Shown here one piece after another: positions 33,203-41,821 of a DNA stretch of 64,000 nucleotides. The position numbers were made by a program, and so were the translations under genes. The notes beneath the pieces are model-generated. The model made no database searches and was not told the origin of the DNA. It was given only the letters and a program-made list of their open reading frames with translations. Source of the DNA: LMUY01 sp965199555. Lineage in GTDB: Bacteria; Pseudomonadota; Alphaproteobacteria; Acetobacterales; Acetobacteraceae. Numbering within the stretch: the stretch's first letter is position 1; each line of letters opens with the position of its first letter. The DNA lies in assembly GCA_965199555.1 (NCBI GenBank), contig CBDASJ010000015.1:186001-250000 (forward strand). Reading direction: 5' to 3'.

Positions 33203-34981
33203 GTGGAACAAGGCGTAGCGATTGCCGTCCTGTGCATTGCCGTTGGCGGCATTGCATCACAGTGGCTGGCGTGGCGGTTGAAGCTGCCGGCGATCGTTCT
33301 GCTGTTTGCCACCGGGCTGATCATCGGCCCGGGCCTGCAAATCATCACCCCGAGCCACTCCTTCGTCGCATTGCGCCCGGTGGTTGGCCTCGCCGTCGCC
33401 ATCATCGTGTTCGAAGGCGGATTGGCGCTCGATTTCCGGGAGCTTCGGTCGGCGGGGGAGGGCGTGCTGCGCTTGACGGCGATTGCCTTGCCGTTGTCCT
33501 GGCTGCTGGGCACCGTTGCAGCGCATTGGATCGGCGGCATGGGCTGGGGTCCGGCCGTCCTGTTCGGCGCCATCGTGGTAGTGACCGGGCCCACGGTGGT
33601 GCTGCCGCTGTTGCGCGACGTCCGGCTGAAGCGACGGTCGGCCTCGTTCCTGAAGTGGGAAGCGATCGTCAACGACCCGGTTGGCGCCATACTGGCCGCC
33701 CTGGTGCTGGAGGTGCTGGTTTCAGGCATCACGGGCAGCCTGGCCATCCATCTGATCGCGGCATTGGCGGCCGCATGCGGGCTGGGCATCGGCGCCGGGT
33801 TCCTGGTGCGCTGGATGATAACGCGGGACCAGGCGCCGGAGGTGCTGAAAACCCCCATCCTGCTGGCTTTGGCGCTGGGGGTGAACGCGACCGCCAACCT
33901 GGTCTTGCCGGATGCCGGGCTGGTCGCCGCCACCGTGTTCGGCGTCACGGTCGCCAACCTGCACGTGCCCGGCACGGCGGAGCTGAAGCGCTTCAAGGAA
34001 GCGCTCGTGGTGCTGATCGTGTCGGCGCTGTTCATCACGCTCACCGCCGATCTGGACCGGGCGACGCTGGCCCGGCTGAGCTGGCCGCTGATCAGCCTGA
34101 CGCTGGTCATGCTGGTGGTGGTGCGTCCCCTGGCCATCCTGCTGTCGACCGCCCGCAGCGGGCTCAGCGTGCAGGAACGGGTGCTGACGGGCTGGATCGC
34201 GCCGCGCGGGATCGTGGCGGCCGCGGTGGCAGGGGTGGCCGGGCTGCGCTTGCAGGAAGCCGGCTATCCCGGCGCGGCCGTGGTGATGCCGGCCGTGTTC
34301 GCGCTGATCGCGGCCACGATGGTGCTGCACGGCTTCAGCCTTGGCCCGCTTGCCCGGCGGCTCGGCTTGCGGTTGGGGGATGCACCGGGCCTCGCCATCG
34401 TCGGCGCGTCGCCCTGGGCCACCGACCTCGCCCGCGTGCTGCACGAGGCGGACGTGCCTGTGCTGCTGATCGACACCTTTCCGGGCGCGCTGGACCAGGC
34501 GCGCGAGTTGGACCTGCCCATCCTGCAAGCGGAAATCCTGTCTGCCCGGGGGGAGGAGCAATTGCAGGGACGCCCGGTGGATTACCTGCTGGCAGCCACG
34601 CCGGACGAGATCTACAACAGCCTGGTCTGCACCCGTGTCACACCGGAACTCGGCCGGCAGCGCGTGTTCCAGCTCGCGCCGGCGGGCCGCAAGATCGACC
34701 AGTATCGCGGCTTGGACCGGGAGCTTCGGGGGCGCGTCCTGGGCGACCCACCCCTCGACTTCGACACGCTGCAAGCACGCTTCGAGGATGGCTGGCGTTT
34801 CGCCATCGGCACGGCGGAGGACGCGCGATCCGGCTTGCTGGTCCTCAGCCCGGGCGGTGCATTGCGCCTGGTCACCACGGAAGGCGGGCCGCTGCTGGAC
34901 AGCGAGGATCGGGTGGTCAGCCTGGAGCAGCCCGGGCGAACCCTGGTGGACCCCGCCGTGCAGGAAGCGGCAGCGACCTAG
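33203..34981 (+). CDS. NhaP-type cation:proton antiporter with C-terminal nucleotide-binding-like domain
   Basis: A 592-residue protein starting at GTG 33203. About twelve membrane segments fill the first ~390 residues; the conserved NDP in WEAIVNDPVGAILAALVLE contains the ion-binding Asp, and ATGLIIGPGLQ is the unwound-helix region. The C-terminal part starts PGLAIVGASPWATDLARVLHEADVPV, an RCK/TrkA-N-like Rossmann fold that could gate the transporter. It would exchange Na+ or K+ for H+ in the inner membrane. Divergent from the TelA operon, which fits a general stress neighbourhood. Confidence 0.92.
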   Translation: MEQGVAIAVLCIAVGGIASQWLAWRLKLPAIVLLFATGLIIGPGLQIITPSHSFVALRPVVGLAVAIIVFEGGLALDFRELRSAGEGVLRLTAIALPLSWLLGTVAAHWIGGMGWGPAVLFGAIVVVTGPTVVLPLLRDVRLKRRSASFLKWEAIVNDPVGAILAALVLEVLVSGITGSLAIHLIAALAAACGLGIGAGFLVRWMITRDQAPEVLKTPILLALALGVNATANLVLPDAGLVAATVFGVTVANLHVPGTAELKRFKEALVVLIVSALFITLTADLDRATLARLSWPLISLTLVMLVVVRPLAILLSTARSGLSVQERVLTGWIAPRGIVAAAVAGVAGLRLQEAGYPGAAVVMPAVFALIAATMVLHGFSLGPLARRLGLRLGDAPGLAIVGASPWATDLARVLHEADVPVLLIDTFPGALDQARELDLPILQAEILSARGEEQLQGRPVDYLLAATPDEIYNSLVCTRVTPELGRQRVFQLAPAGRKIDQYRGLDRELRGRVLGDPPLDFDTLQARFEDGWRFAIGTAEDARSGLLVLSPGGALRLVTTEGGPLLDSEDRVVSLEQPGRTLVDPAVQEAAAT

Positions 34982-35072
34982 TTGGCGGATCGGCCTGAGC
35001 CCTGGCGCCACCGGCCGTTCCCAGGCTAGACCGCTGGAGGCGGCCGGCCGGACCGGCGCTTGGGAGAAGCCG

Positions 35073-35948
35073 ATGACCGACGCACCCGACTACGTTCCGC
35101 CCGAGATTTGGCAGTGGAAGCAAGGCGGTGGTGGGCGGTTCGCTTCAATCAACCGCCCGGTGTCGGGTGCGACGCATGACAAGGAGCTGCCGGTCGGCGC
35201 CCACCCGTTGCAGCTTTATTCGTTGGGCACGCCGAACGGCGTGAAGGTCACCGTGATGCTGGAGGAGCTGCTGGCCCTCGGCCATGCCGGTGCGGAATAC
35301 GACGCCTGGCTGATCCGCATCGGCGACGGCGACCAGTTCGGCAGCGGCTTCGTCGGGGTCAATCCCAACTCCAAGATCCCGGCGTTGCTGGACCGCAGCG
35401 GGGACACGCCGATCCGCGTCTTCGAATCCGGCGCAATCCTCGTCTACCTGGCGGAGAAGTTCGGCGCCTTGCTGCCGACCGAGCCGGCGCGGCGGGCGGA
35501 AACCCTGTCCTGGCTGTTCTGGCAGATGGGCAGCGCACCGTATCTCGGCGGCGGGTTCGGGCATTTCTACGCCTACGCGCCCAGCAAGATCGAATACGCC
35601 ATCGACCGGTTCGCCATGGAAACCAAGCGCCAACTCGACGTGCTGGATCGCCGCCTGGCGGACAGCGCATTCCTGGGCGGTGCTGATTATTCCGTCGCCG
35701 ACATCGCCGTCTGGCCCTGGTATGGCGCCCTGGCGAAGGGGCAGCTTTACGGCGCATCGGCCACGTTCCTCCAGGTGCAGGACTACACCCATGTCCAGCG
35801 ATGGGCCGACCTGATCGGGTCGCGTCCCGCGGTGCAGCGCGGGCGCATGGTCAACCGCGTCACCGGCGAGCCGTCCAGCCAGTTGCACGAGCGCCACGAC
35901 GCTGCCGACTTCGCCACCAAGACGCAGGACAAGCTTCAGCTCACCTGA
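35073..35948 (+). CDS. yghU: Glutathione-dependent disulfide-bond oxidoreductase (YghU/YfcG type GST)
   Basis: A 291-residue Nu-class glutathione transferase relative. ATG 35073 follows GGGAGAAG. N-terminal PPEIWQWKQGGGGRFASINRPVSGATHDKELPVG is characteristic of YghU; the thioredoxin-like GSH site includes LGTPNGVKV, NPNSKIPAL and FESGAILVYLAEKFG. The C-terminal helical domain has GGADYSVADIAVWPWYG. These enzymes reduce disulfides or organic peroxides using two glutathiones in the cytoplasm. Single-gene unit by spacing. Confidence 0.94.
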   Translation: MTDAPDYVPPEIWQWKQGGGGRFASINRPVSGATHDKELPVGAHPLQLYSLGTPNGVKVTVMLEELLALGHAGAEYDAWLIRIGDGDQFGSGFVGVNPNSKIPALLDRSGDTPIRVFESGAILVYLAEKFGALLPTEPARRAETLSWLFWQMGSAPYLGGGFGHFYAYAPSKIEYAIDRFAMETKRQLDVLDRRLADSAFLGGADYSVADIAVWPWYGALAKGQLYGASATFLQVQDYTHVQRWADLIGSRPAVQRGRMVNRVTGEPSSQLHERHDAADFATKTQDKLQLT

Positions 35949-36014
35949 GGCCGTTCAACGTCAAACGCCGCCGGGATCAGCGGGCGGCCTGAATCCATTG
36001 GAAGCCCCGCTCGC

Positions 36015-36260
36015 ATGACCGACCTCCCCGACCGCCTGTCCACCAACCCGGCCAGCCCGCACTACGATGCCGACATCCTGCAACGCGGCGTGGGCATCCG
36101 GTTGAACGGCGCGGAAAAGACGACGGTGGAGGAGTATTGCGTCAGCGAAGGCTGGGTGCGCGTGTCCGTCGGCAAGACGGTGGACCGCCGCGGCAACCCG
36201 CTCACCATGCGGCTGAACGGCACGGTGGAGCCGTATTTCCGGGACGACGCGACCGGCTAG
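36015..36260 (+). CDS. DUF3297 family small protein
   Basis: An 81-residue protein of a conserved family of unknown function, common in proteobacteria. Key matches from memory: PDRLSTNPASPHY at the start, GVGIRLNGAEKTTVEEYCVSEGW in the middle and GKTVDRRGNPLTMRLNGTVE near the end. Beta-rich, cytoplasmic. Its stop TAG and that of the convergent xylulokinase share the palindrome CTAG, so the two genes overlap by 4 bases. Confidence 0.85.
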   Translation: MTDLPDRLSTNPASPHYDADILQRGVGIRLNGAEKTTVEEYCVSEGWVRVSVGKTVDRRGNPLTMRLNGTVEPYFRDDATG

Positions 36261-37714
36261 GACAGGCTGCTCACCGCCGGGTAGGCGGCGCGGAAGCGGC
36301 CGTGCCGTTCGGCATAGGCCGCCACCAGCTCCGGACGCGGATCGACCGTTTCGGCAATCGCGGCCGGGCGGCACACGATGGCGGCGGGCTCGCCGGTCGC
36401 GGCCATGCGGCCCAGCCGGGCGGCCCCCAGCGCGGCGCCCTGCTCACCGGAGGCCGGACGGGCAAGCGGGATGCCGAGGATGGAGGCCAGGATGGCCAGC
36501 CAGGTGCCGGACCGTGATCCGCCGCCGGTGACCACGGCGGTTTGCAGCACGGTGCCGGCCTGCGCGAGCGCGTCCAGCCCGTCGCGGATGGCGAACGCCA
36601 CTCCTTCCAGCACTGCCTGCGTCAGCAGGGCCCGACCTGCCTCGTGGTCCAGGCCCAGAAAGGCGCCGCGGATTGCGGCATCGTTGTGCGGCGTCCGCTC
36701 GCCGGACAGGTATGGCAGGAACAGCGCAGGGGAGGGGCGGGTCGGCGGCGGCCCGACTTCCGCCACCAGGGCGGCGGGGGAGGCGCCGGTGGCGCTGGCC
36801 CACCAGTCCAGGCTGCCGGCGGCGGCCAGGTGGACGGACATCTGGTGCCAGGTCGCGGGCAAGGCGTGGCAAAACGCGTGCACCGCCTGCGCCGGGTTGG
36901 GCCGGAAGCCCTGCGTCGCCGCGAACAGCACGCCGGAGGTGCCGAGCGACAGGAAGGCATCGCCGGGGCGGATCACGCCCAGGCCGACGGCGCTGGCCGC
37001 GTTGTCGCCGGCGCCGCCCGCGATGACCGGGGCCGACGCCATGCCCCAGCGGGCCGCCAAGGCCGGGCGCAGGCGGCCGGCGGCCTCGCTGCCTTCCACC
37101 AGGCGGGGCATGTACGTTTGGTCCAGCCCGGTGGCGGCCAATGCGGCCTTTGACCAGGCGCGCTGGCCGACATCCAGCCACAGCGTGCCGGACGCGTCCG
37201 ACATGTCTTCCGCCGCTTCGCCGCTCAGGCACAGCCGCAGATAGGCCTTGGGCAGCAGCACCAGGCGGGTCGCGGCGAACACCGCCGGCTCGTGCCGCCG
37301 CACCCAGGCAAGCTTCGGCGCGGTGAAGCCCGGCATGGCGATGTTGCCCGTCACTGCCCGCAGCTCCGGCCAGGCCGCTTCCAGCGCCGCGCACTCGGCG
37401 GCGGCGCGGCCATCGTTCCACAGCATCGCCGGGCGCAACGCCGCGCCCTTCGCCCCCAGCAGCACCGCGCCGTGCATCTGGCCGGACAGGCCGATCCCGG
37501 CCGTTGCCGCGAGCGCGGCAGGGGCTTGCGCGTGCAACGCATCCACCGCCGCCAGCGTCGCGTCCCACCAGGCCGCCGGGTCCTGTTCCGACCAGCCCGG
37601 TTGGGGCCGCTGCACGGTCAGCGGCACGGACGCCTCCGCCAGCACCGCGTCCGCGCCGTCCACCAGCAGGGCCTTGACCGAGGACGTGCCGAGATCGATG
37701 CCGAGATGGGTCAC
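36257..37714 (-). CDS. xylB: Xylulokinase (FGGY family)
   Basis: A 485-residue sugar kinase phosphorylating D-xylulose to xylulose 5-phosphate. N-terminal ATPase motif MTHLGIDLGTSSVKALLVDG, then GIGLSGQMHGAVLL, GAGDNAASAVGLG (adenosine-side glycine loop) and GVAFAIRDGLDAL. The length is standard. No xylose isomerase or transporter gene lies next to it in this window, so it may serve an unlinked pentose or polyol pathway. Upstream, 25 bases separate it from the desaturase gene on the same strand. Confidence 0.92.
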   Translation of the reverse strand: MTHLGIDLGTSSVKALLVDGADAVLAEASVPLTVQRPQPGWSEQDPAAWWDATLAAVDALHAQAPAALAATAGIGLSGQMHGAVLLGAKGAALRPAMLWNDGRAAAECAALEAAWPELRAVTGNIAMPGFTAPKLAWVRRHEPAVFAATRLVLLPKAYLRLCLSGEAAEDMSDASGTLWLDVGQRAWSKAALAATGLDQTYMPRLVEGSEAAGRLRPALAARWGMASAPVIAGGAGDNAASAVGLGVIRPGDAFLSLGTSGVLFAATQGFRPNPAQAVHAFCHALPATWHQMSVHLAAAGSLDWWASATGASPAALVAEVGPPPTRPSPALFLPYLSGERTPHNDAAIRGAFLGLDHEAGRALLTQAVLEGVAFAIRDGLDALAQAGTVLQTAVVTGGGSRSGTWLAILASILGIPLARPASGEQGAALGAARLGRMAATGEPAAIVCRPAAIAETVDPRPELVAAYAERHGRFRAAYPAVSSLS

Positions 37715-37739
37715 GGGTTCCTCCAGGCGGGTTGCGCGA

Positions 37740-38660
37740 TCAGCCCGCCTCCGTCAGGCGGCGGACGCCAGGGCGGGGTTGCAGCACGCCGGGCTGCTTC
37801 AGGTCCCACACCAGGCCCAGGCGCTCAAGCCCGCGCAGCAGCCACCAGCCTGGGTCGGCTTGGCCCGGCTCGGTCCCGAGCCGGGCTGAGTCCGGCCAGG
37901 CGTGATGGGTCGAGTGCCATGCCTCCCCGAAAGTCAGCCACGCCGCGGCCGGCAGGTCATGCCCCTGCACCGACTCGCCATCCACCACCCAGCCCTGCGG
38001 GCCGTTGCGGTGCGTCAGGTGCACCACCAGCCAGTGGCCGGTGAGCGAGACGGCGACCCGCACCGGGATGCCCCAAACCAGCCAGGGCAGGCCGCCCACG
38101 GCATAGAACAGCGCGGCCCAGGGCAATTGCTGCGCCATCCAGGTGGCGTCCAGCCAGCGGAACACCGGGTCGGCGGTGATCCGCTCCTCCACGGCGAAGC
38201 GAGGCGGGTGCGCCAGCACCAGGCGGGCATGCATCTGCAGCACCGCATCGCGCAGCAGCGGCAGCCGGTTGGCGTGCAGGTCGTGGCAGGCGGGCTGACG
38301 CTGCGCCCAGTCCCGCATGTCGTGCAGGCGCACCATGCCGATCGGCCCCGCCATGCCCACGAGCGTGCCGAGATACACCAGGACGTGCTCGACCCAGCGC
38401 CGTGTCGAGAAGCTGCGATGCACCAGCAGCCGGTGCATGCCGACCGAGTGCCCGGCACATAGCGTGACGATCGTCGCCACCGCGAACAGCGCCACGGCAC
38501 CCGGCGTGACGAAGACCGGCCCGAGCAGGAGCGCGGCAGCCACCATGCCGCCGGTCCACAGCGACTTGGCCGGCGCCCATTCGACGCGGCCGTCCGCCGC
38601 CGAGGTCTGCGGGCCGGCGATCATGCGCGCGGTCGAGGTGCATGGAGGGCGCTGAGCCAT
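37740..38660 (-). CDS. Acyl-CoA/lipid fatty acid desaturase
   Basis: A 306-residue integral membrane di-iron desaturase. Three histidine clusters are visible: HSVGMHRLLVHRSF (Hx4H), a second around RLHDMRDWAQRQPACHD, and EAWHSTHHAW (HxxHH), with an additional HLTHRN. Hydrophobic segments MVAAALLLGPVFVTPGAVALF and LGTLVGMAGPIGM separate them. It would introduce a double bond into membrane acyl chains using O2. The final ~20 residues before the stop include a short QPGVLQPRPGVRRL tail. Confidence 0.88.
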   Translation of the reverse strand: MAQRPPCTSTARMIAGPQTSAADGRVEWAPAKSLWTGGMVAAALLLGPVFVTPGAVALFAVATIVTLCAGHSVGMHRLLVHRSFSTRRWVEHVLVYLGTLVGMAGPIGMVRLHDMRDWAQRQPACHDLHANRLPLLRDAVLQMHARLVLAHPPRFAVEERITADPVFRWLDATWMAQQLPWAALFYAVGGLPWLVWGIPVRVAVSLTGHWLVVHLTHRNGPQGWVVDGESVQGHDLPAAAWLTFGEAWHSTHHAWPDSARLGTEPGQADPGWWLLRGLERLGLVWDLKQPGVLQPRPGVRRLTEAG

Positions 38661-38710
38661 GGGACGTCCCGGGCTGGTGAGGCGGCGGACTCAACGACGA
38701 GGCGAACTGC

Positions 38711-38739
38711 TTGTCAATATTTAGCTTAACGCCTAATTG
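38711..38739 (+). promoter_or_regulatory. Candidate promoter in the AT-rich divergent gap before the CoxG-like gene
   Basis: In a 164-base GC-poor gap, TTGTCA (38711-38716), 17 bases and TAATTG (38734-38739) form a plus-strand pair 85 bases before GTG 38825. The same patch read on the minus strand holds a perfect TTGACA (38717-38712), so it may serve the desaturase as well. Confidence 0.3.
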
Positions 38740-38824
38740 TGACTGCATGCAGCGAGCCGCCGAAATCCTGGCATCGACCCCAAAGCTCTTGGGTATCGTT
38801 TTGCCCTGCTGCAAGCCCCTATAG

Positions 38825-39322
38825 GTGCCCCGGCAAGTCTTGTCCGGGCGCGGGAGCGTGGCGTTCTCCGCGCCATCGGAGGCGGTTTGGGATGCCTTGC
38901 TCGACCCCCGCGTGCTGCGGGCGGCGATCCCCGGGGCCGTGGGTGTGGAGCAATTGGACGAAGCGCGGTATCGCGCCACGATCGCGTTCGGCGTCGGCTG
39001 GATCACCGGCCGCTACACGGCAGAGCTTGTCCTCGCCGGCATGCAACGGCCACAACGGCTGGACCTTTCGGGCCATTCCAAAGGTGCCTTCGGCAAAGGC
39101 GAGGCACGTGCGCACGTTGAAATCGCCGCCCTGGTCGCGGGCGGCTCCAGGCTGGATTGGCGCTATGAGGGCACGGTGTCCGGCCCCGTCGCCTTCGTCG
39201 GGCGACGATTGCTTCAGGTCGCGAGCGACCTGTTCATCCAGCGGTGCTTCGCCAACCTATCGCAACTCATCCGGTCATCCGGACCGCGACCGGCGGCTAG
39301 GCCTGGTTGCCCGTCACCTTGA
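38825..39322 (+). CDS. CoxG-like SRPBCC domain protein
   Basis: A 165-residue protein starting at GTG 38825, of the carbon monoxide dehydrogenase subunit G family. Opening SGRGSVAFSAPSEAVWDALLDPRVLRAAIPGA is the typical CoxG start (FxAPxxxVWxxLxDP..L...IPG). SRPBCC proteins bind lipids or hydrophobic ligands; CoxG anchors some molybdenum hydroxylases to the membrane. No cox genes adjoin it, although an orphan CoxL-like subunit sits at 25.8 kb. Its 3' end overlaps convergent selD by 26 bases. Confidence 0.85.
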   Translation: MPRQVLSGRGSVAFSAPSEAVWDALLDPRVLRAAIPGAVGVEQLDEARYRATIAFGVGWITGRYTAELVLAGMQRPQRLDLSGHSKGAFGKGEARAHVEIAALVAGGSRLDWRYEGTVSGPVAFVGRRLLQVASDLFIQRCFANLSQLIRSSGPRPAARPGCPSP

Positions 39323-40355
39323 TGCGCGGCGCGCCCGCCGTGACGTCACCGCAGATCGCGGCAGACGCAAAACCCGCGGCGTGCGCCCGCTCGACCACGG
39401 CGGCAGCCGCCTCCGGTGCGGCCGCGATCAGCAGCCCGCCGCTGGTTTGCGGATCGCACAGCAGGCCGCGTTCCCAGCCTGCCAGCGCCTCGGGCAGTTC
39501 GACGTCCGCGCCGTAGCTCGCCCAGTTGCGGGCAGCGGCACCGGTGGCGATGCCGCCGCGCGCCAGCGCCGCCGCACCGGGCAGCAGCGGAACGCGGCGC
39601 CAATCCAGTGCGAGGCCGACCCGGCTGCCGCGGCAGATTTCCAGCCCGTGGCCGAGCAGGCCGAACCCTGTAACGTCCGTCACGGCATGCACGCCCGGAA
39701 TACCCGGCAAATCCTGTCCCAGCCGGTTGAGCTGGGTGGTGGAGGCGACCATTGCCCGATAGCCCGCCTCGTCCAGCTTGCCTTGCTTCAAGGCGGCGCT
39801 GAACACGCCGACGCCGAGGCCCTTGGTGAGGATCAGGCGGTCCCCCGGCTGCGCGCCGCTGTTGCGCAGCACCCGGGCGGGGTCGACCAGGCCCAGCGCC
39901 ACCAGGCCGTAGATCGGTTCCGCGCTGTCGATCGAATGGCCGCCCGCGACGGGGATGCCGGCCTCCGCGCAAACCGAAGCGCCGCCGGCGGCGATCGCCT
40001 GCACCGTTTCCACGGCGAGCTGGCCGAGCGGCATGCCGAGGATCGCCAGGGCCATGATCGGCGTGCCGCCCATGGCGTAAACGTCCGACAGGGCGTTGGT
40101 CGCGGCGATGCGGCCGAAATCGAACGGGTCGTCGACCACGGGGGTGAAGAAATCCGTGGTGGCGACCAGCGCTTGCCGGTCGTTCAGTCGCCACACGGCC
40201 GCGTCGTCGCCGGTTTCCAGCCCAACCAGGAGGTTCGGGAAGGCGTGTGCCGCTGGCATGCGGGCCAGCACCTCCTGCAACACGGCCGGCGACAGCTTGC
40301 AGCCGCAGCCGCCGCCATGCGCCAGCTCGGTCAGGCGGGGTGCAACGAGGTCCAT
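39297..40355 (-). CDS. selD: Selenide, water dikinase
   Basis: A 352-residue enzyme that makes selenophosphate from selenide and ATP, the selenium donor for selenocysteine. ATG 40355 is chosen (MDLVAPRLTELAHGGGCGCKLSP); the frame is open 28 codons upstream but that part overlaps selA's start. The catalytic Cys and Lys are in HGGGCGCKLSP, followed by GDDAAVW, NALSDVYAMGGTP, GGHSIDSAEPIYGL and TDVTGFGLLGHGLE. It carries Cys and not Sec at the active site. Divergent from selA over a 74-base gap, probably a shared control region. Confidence 0.97.
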   Translation of the reverse strand: MDLVAPRLTELAHGGGCGCKLSPAVLQEVLARMPAAHAFPNLLVGLETGDDAAVWRLNDRQALVATTDFFTPVVDDPFDFGRIAATNALSDVYAMGGTPIMALAILGMPLGQLAVETVQAIAAGGASVCAEAGIPVAGGHSIDSAEPIYGLVALGLVDPARVLRNSGAQPGDRLILTKGLGVGVFSAALKQGKLDEAGYRAMVASTTQLNRLGQDLPGIPGVHAVTDVTGFGLLGHGLEICRGSRVGLALDWRRVPLLPGAAALARGGIATGAAARNWASYGADVELPEALAGWERGLLCDPQTSGGLLIAAAPEAAAAVVERAHAAGFASAAICGDVTAGAPRIKVTGNQA

Positions 40356-40429
40356 TCGGCGTCCTTCGCGTTCGGGCAACAAACCGCCGGTGGCCTGCCG
40401 CTTTGAAGGCTTGGACCGAGGGGTGACAG

Positions 40430-41821
40430 GTGCAGGCAATAGACGACTCGCGCCGGGCGGGGTTCCGCGCCCTGCCGCAAGTGCAACGCCTGCTGGAGAT
40501 GCCGGAAGCGGCGGCGTTGGCGGCGCGCTACTCGCACGCGGCCTTGGTGCGGGCGTTGCGGCAGCAACTGGCGGACGCCCGCGCCGGACTGGCCGAACCG
40601 GGCGCGGCCACGCCGGAGCCCGGCGCGCTGCTGCACGGCGCCGCGCAGGCCTTGGCGCAGGCGGCGCGGCCGGTGCTGCGCCGGGTGATCAACGCCACGG
40701 GGATCGCGCTGCACACCAATCTCGGCCGCGCCCCCATGGCGCCGGAGGCGGTCGCCGCCGCCACCGCCGTCGCGGACGGCTTCTGCAACCTGGAATACGA
40801 CCTGTCCGCCGGGGAGCGCGGTGCCCGGTTGCAAGGGGTGGAGCCGCTGCTGGTGGAGCTGACCGGGGCGGAGGCGGCAGTGGCGGTGAACAACAACGCG
40901 GCGGCCGTGCTGCTGGCGCTGAGCGGGCTGGCGGCGGGCGGCGAGGTGGTGGTGTCCCGCGGCGAGCTGGTGGAGATCGGCGGCGGCTTCCGCATTCCCG
41001 ACGTGATCCGGCAAGGCGGCGCCCGGCTGGTGGAGGTCGGCACCACCAACCGGACCAGGCTGGCCGATTACGAGGCCGCCATCACGCCCGCCACGCGGAT
41101 GCTGCTGAAGGTGCACCAAAGCAACTACCGCATCACCGGCTTCACCGAATCGGCTTCGGCGGCCGAGTTGGCACGCCTGGCCCGGGTGCGCGGGTTGCTG
41201 CTGATGAACGACCTCGGCAGCGGTACCCTGGCCGACCTCACCGTGTTCGGTCGGCCGCATGAGCCGACGGTGGAGGAGGCCGTGGCGCAGGGCGCCGACC
41301 TGGTGGCGTTCAGCGGCGACAAGCTGCTCGGCGGGCCGCAATCCGGCTTGCTGGTGGGCACGCATGCCGCCATTGGGCCGCTGCGCCGCCATCCGCTGAT
41401 GCGGGCGCTGCGCCTGGACAAGATGGTCCTGGCGGCCTTGGAAGCGACGCTGCGGCTGTATCGCCAGGAGGACCGCGTTGCCGAGCAAATCCCCGTGCTG
41501 CGGATGCTGGCGCAAACGGAGGCGATGTTGCACGACCGGGCCGAACGGTTGGCCGGGCTGCTGCATGGTGTGGACTGCTGCATCGAACTCTCCGAAGCGC
41601 AGGCGGGTGGCGGGTCGCTCCCCGGCGACACGATCCCGAGCCGTGCCGTGAGCATCGCCGTGCCCGGCCTGGCGGCGGCCGAACTGGCGCGGCGGCTGCG
41701 GCTGGGCGAGCCGGCCGTGGTCGGGCGGCTCGCTGGCGGCCGGGTCGCGCTGGACATGCTGGCGGTGCGTGACGCTGACGTTGCAGCGCTGGCCGCCGCC
41801 GTGCTGGGCCTAGCCGGGTGA
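40430..41821 (+). CDS. selA: L-seryl-tRNA(Sec) selenium transferase
   Basis: A 463-residue PLP enzyme converting Ser-tRNA(Sec) to Sec-tRNA(Sec). Start GTG 40430. Landmarks: INATGIALHTNLGRAPM, NNNAAAVLLAL, VEVGTTNRTRLADYE, KVHQSNYRITGF and the PLP lysine in FSGDKLLGGPQSG (Lys298; E. coli Lys295). Length matches E. coli SelA. It leads the selA-selB-selC unit; its stop overlaps the selB GTG by 3 bases. Confidence 0.97.
   Translation: MQAIDDSRRAGFRALPQVQRLLEMPEAAALAARYSHAALVRALRQQLADARAGLAEPGAATPEPGALLHGAAQALAQAARPVLRRVINATGIALHTNLGRAPMAPEAVAAATAVADGFCNLEYDLSAGERGARLQGVEPLLVELTGAEAAVAVNNNAAAVLLALSGLAAGGEVVVSRGELVEIGGGFRIPDVIRQGGARLVEVGTTNRTRLADYEAAITPATRMLLKVHQSNYRITGFTESASAAELARLARVRGLLLMNDLGSGTLADLTVFGRPHEPTVEEAVAQGADLVAFSGDKLLGGPQSGLLVGTHAAIGPLRRHPLMRALRLDKMVLAALEATLRLYRQEDRVAEQIPVLRMLAQTEAMLHDRAERLAGLLHGVDCCIELSEAQAGGGSLPGDTIPSRAVSIAVPGLAAAELARRLRLGEPAVVGRLAGGRVALDMLAVRDADVAALAAAVLGLAG

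Noticed and set aside
39297..40355. SelD itself being a selenoprotein
   Set aside because: The active-site motif HGGGCGCK is encoded with cysteine codons and there is no in-frame TGA.
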